NCBI GenBank assembly: GCA_030377945.1
Contig: JAUCGD010000164.1
Location: forward strand, 1-7,149
Direction: 5' to 3'
DNA: 7,149 nucleotides
From: Desulfobacterales bacterium HSG17
GTDB taxonomy: Bacteria > Desulfobacterota > Desulfobacteria > Desulfobacterales > Desulfococcaceae
Notes under the pieces: model-generated
The model's input: the letters and a program-made list of their open reading frames with translations, nothing else
Database searches by the model: none
Told to the model about the DNA's origin: nothing
Made by a program: the position numbers and the translations under genes
Shown here: positions 6,401 to 7,149 of the stretch, piece after piece
How the letters are laid out: each line of letters opens with the position of its first letter
How positions within the stretch are numbered: the stretch's first letter is position 1

Positions 6401-6782
6401 TACGGATGTCATGATTGATATTCTCCGTAAATACCCACAATCCTTAACCTGGCTTAGATCACTTGGAAGGGAAAAGATTATATTGCCGGGTTTTGTGGTT
6501 ATGGAACTTATCTAGGGATGTAAAGATAAAGAGCATCAAAAAAGTCTGAATAAGACATTGAAAAACTTTGATCTTATCTGGCCTGAAAAAGAGACTTGCC
6601 AACAGGCACTTGAAACCTTTTCAAAGTTTTATCTCAGTCACGGCATAGGTATAATTGATTCTATTATTGGGCAGATAGCAGTTGATTCCGACCTCCCAAT
6701 CTATACTTTTAACAGGAAACATTATGAAGTTATTCCAGGGATAAGAATTATTGAGCCATACAAACGGGATAATGGAAAATGA
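6387..6782 (+). pseudogene. vapC: VapC PIN-domain toxin interrupted by an in-frame amber codon
   Basis: Read through, this frame gives about 131 codons of a VapC-type PIN ribonuclease, with TAG at codon 43 (6513-6515). The N-terminal part has the first strand LLDTDVMID with D5 and D7, and the second acidic residue E40 in MELI just before the stop. The frame continues unbroken after it with GCKDK, the third acidic residue D91 in GIIDSIIG, and a C-terminal YTFNRKHYEVIPGIRI segment. The family usually reads M-E-L-x-Q-G-C here, so the TAG most simply derives from CAG glutamine by one C-to-T change. GAAGG (6375-6379) precedes the start, and the gene overlaps the antitoxin by 14 bases. As written, the product would be a 42-residue fragment lacking half the catalytic site, hence inactive. 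A sequencing error or amber read-through could restore it. Confidence 0.82.
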
Positions 6783-6805
6783 ACTAATCATTAACAGGAG
6801 TTGAA

Positions 6806-7149
6806 ATGAAAACACTTATTTATGTGCATGGAACCGGAACTAGGGAATCTGATTATAATGTAACATTTGAACTAATACAAAAAAAGCTGAAATCATATCC
6901 TGATATTATTGCAAAGCCTTGTTTGTGGGGAGACACACTTGGAAGTCAGTTAGGTGCTGATGGAGCCTCTATCCCAACTTATAATACATCAAGAGGTATA
7001 AATGGGTTAGATGATTATGACAACGAAGTTGCTTTATGGGAATTACTATATTGTGACCCATTATATGAACTAAAATTGGTTTCTTCCGGCCATGATGTAG
7101 CTAAACGATTTATTCTCAGTAAAGAAGAAACTCTTTCTTCAAGATTATA
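6806..7149 (+). CDS. Partial protein with N-terminal alpha/beta-hydrolase-like HGTG motif
   Basis: An open frame begins at ATG 6806, six bases after AGGAG (6796-6800), and stays open to the window edge (114 codons), so it is the 5' end of a longer gene. It opens with a beta strand and oxyanion-type motif, LIYVHGTGTRE (4-14), typical of alpha/beta-hydrolase or lipase-like domains. A second strand follows, ending in CLWGD (39-43), then LGADGASIP (49-57) and an aromatic, acidic region. The nucleophile elbow G-x-S-x-G and the catalytic acid and histidine are not reached, so activity cannot be judged. It starts 23 bases after the broken vapC and could share its promoter. Proteins beginning with this HGTG-R pattern are, from memory, mostly uncharacterised, and some are large multidomain proteins. 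I cannot name the family with certainty. Confidence 0.6.
   Translation, partial: MKTLIYVHGTGTRESDYNVTFELIQKKLKSYPDIIAKPCLWGDTLGSQLGADGASIPTYNTSRGINGLDDYDNEVALWELLYCDPLYELKLVSSGHDVAKRFILSKEETLSSRL

Noticed and set aside
6513..6515. Pyrrolysine insertion at the vapC amber codon as a functional feature
   Set aside because: Pyrrolysine is known mainly in methylamine methyltransferases. A single C-to-T change from the expected CAG explains the codon more simply.
6558..6782. Separate small gene of about 74 codons after the vapC stop
   Set aside because: It is the same frame as the upstream VapC fragment, completes the PIN domain, and has only a TTG start without a ribosome binding site. It is the distal half of the broken gene.

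Overview
The window is a stretch of bacterial chromosome of moderate to low G+C with all recognisable genes on the + strand. The gene content suggests a strictly anaerobic, Gram-negative bacterium, most likely a sulfate reducer of the Desulfobacterota (Desulfobacterales-like). The basis is a HydB/HndC-type flavin-iron-sulfur module, an RnfB-like ferredoxin protein, an LpxL-like acyltransferase and a REP-like palindrome. The taxonomic call is an inference.

Region 1 (1-4436) is a three-gene redox operon. It holds a small HndB-like thioredoxin-fold protein, a HydB/HndC/NuoF-type NADH:FMN iron-sulfur subunit, and a 701-residue protein joining a membrane-anchored RnfB-like domain to a GltD/NfnB-like FAD-NAD(P)H domain. 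The operon ends at a strong intrinsic terminator preceded by a REP-like palindrome. No [FeFe]-hydrogenase subunit follows, although HndD/HydA is the usual partner of such modules. The likely complex is therefore not a hydrogenase but an electron-bifurcating or electron-transferring transhydrogenase, conceptually like Nfn or the Stn complex of Sporomusa. Here an RnfB domain replaces the NuoG-like domain and ties the complex to the membrane. This is the most interesting system in the window. A HydC/NuoE-like (HndA) subunit is expected just upstream of the left edge.

Region 2 (4456-6059) is a translationally coupled pair: a family-2 glycosyltransferase of the polyprenyl-phosphate/dolichol-phosphate type, and an LpxL/HtrB-like lysophospholipid-type acyltransferase. 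They probably act on one envelope glycolipid or lipid-linked product.

Region 3 (6052-6782) is a type II toxin-antitoxin locus. A sigma-70-like promoter built from 9-base repeats overlaps the end of the acyltransferase gene. It is followed by an intact VapB-like antitoxin and a VapC PIN-domain toxin broken by one in-frame amber codon.

Region 4 (6806 to the right edge) is the start of a protein opening with an HGTGTR motif, resembling the beginning of an alpha/beta-hydrolase domain. It runs off the window, so its function is open. There is no gene-free stretch over 300 bases; the longest gap is the 123 bases holding the palindrome and terminator. I saw no tRNA, rRNA, CRISPR array or insertion sequence.
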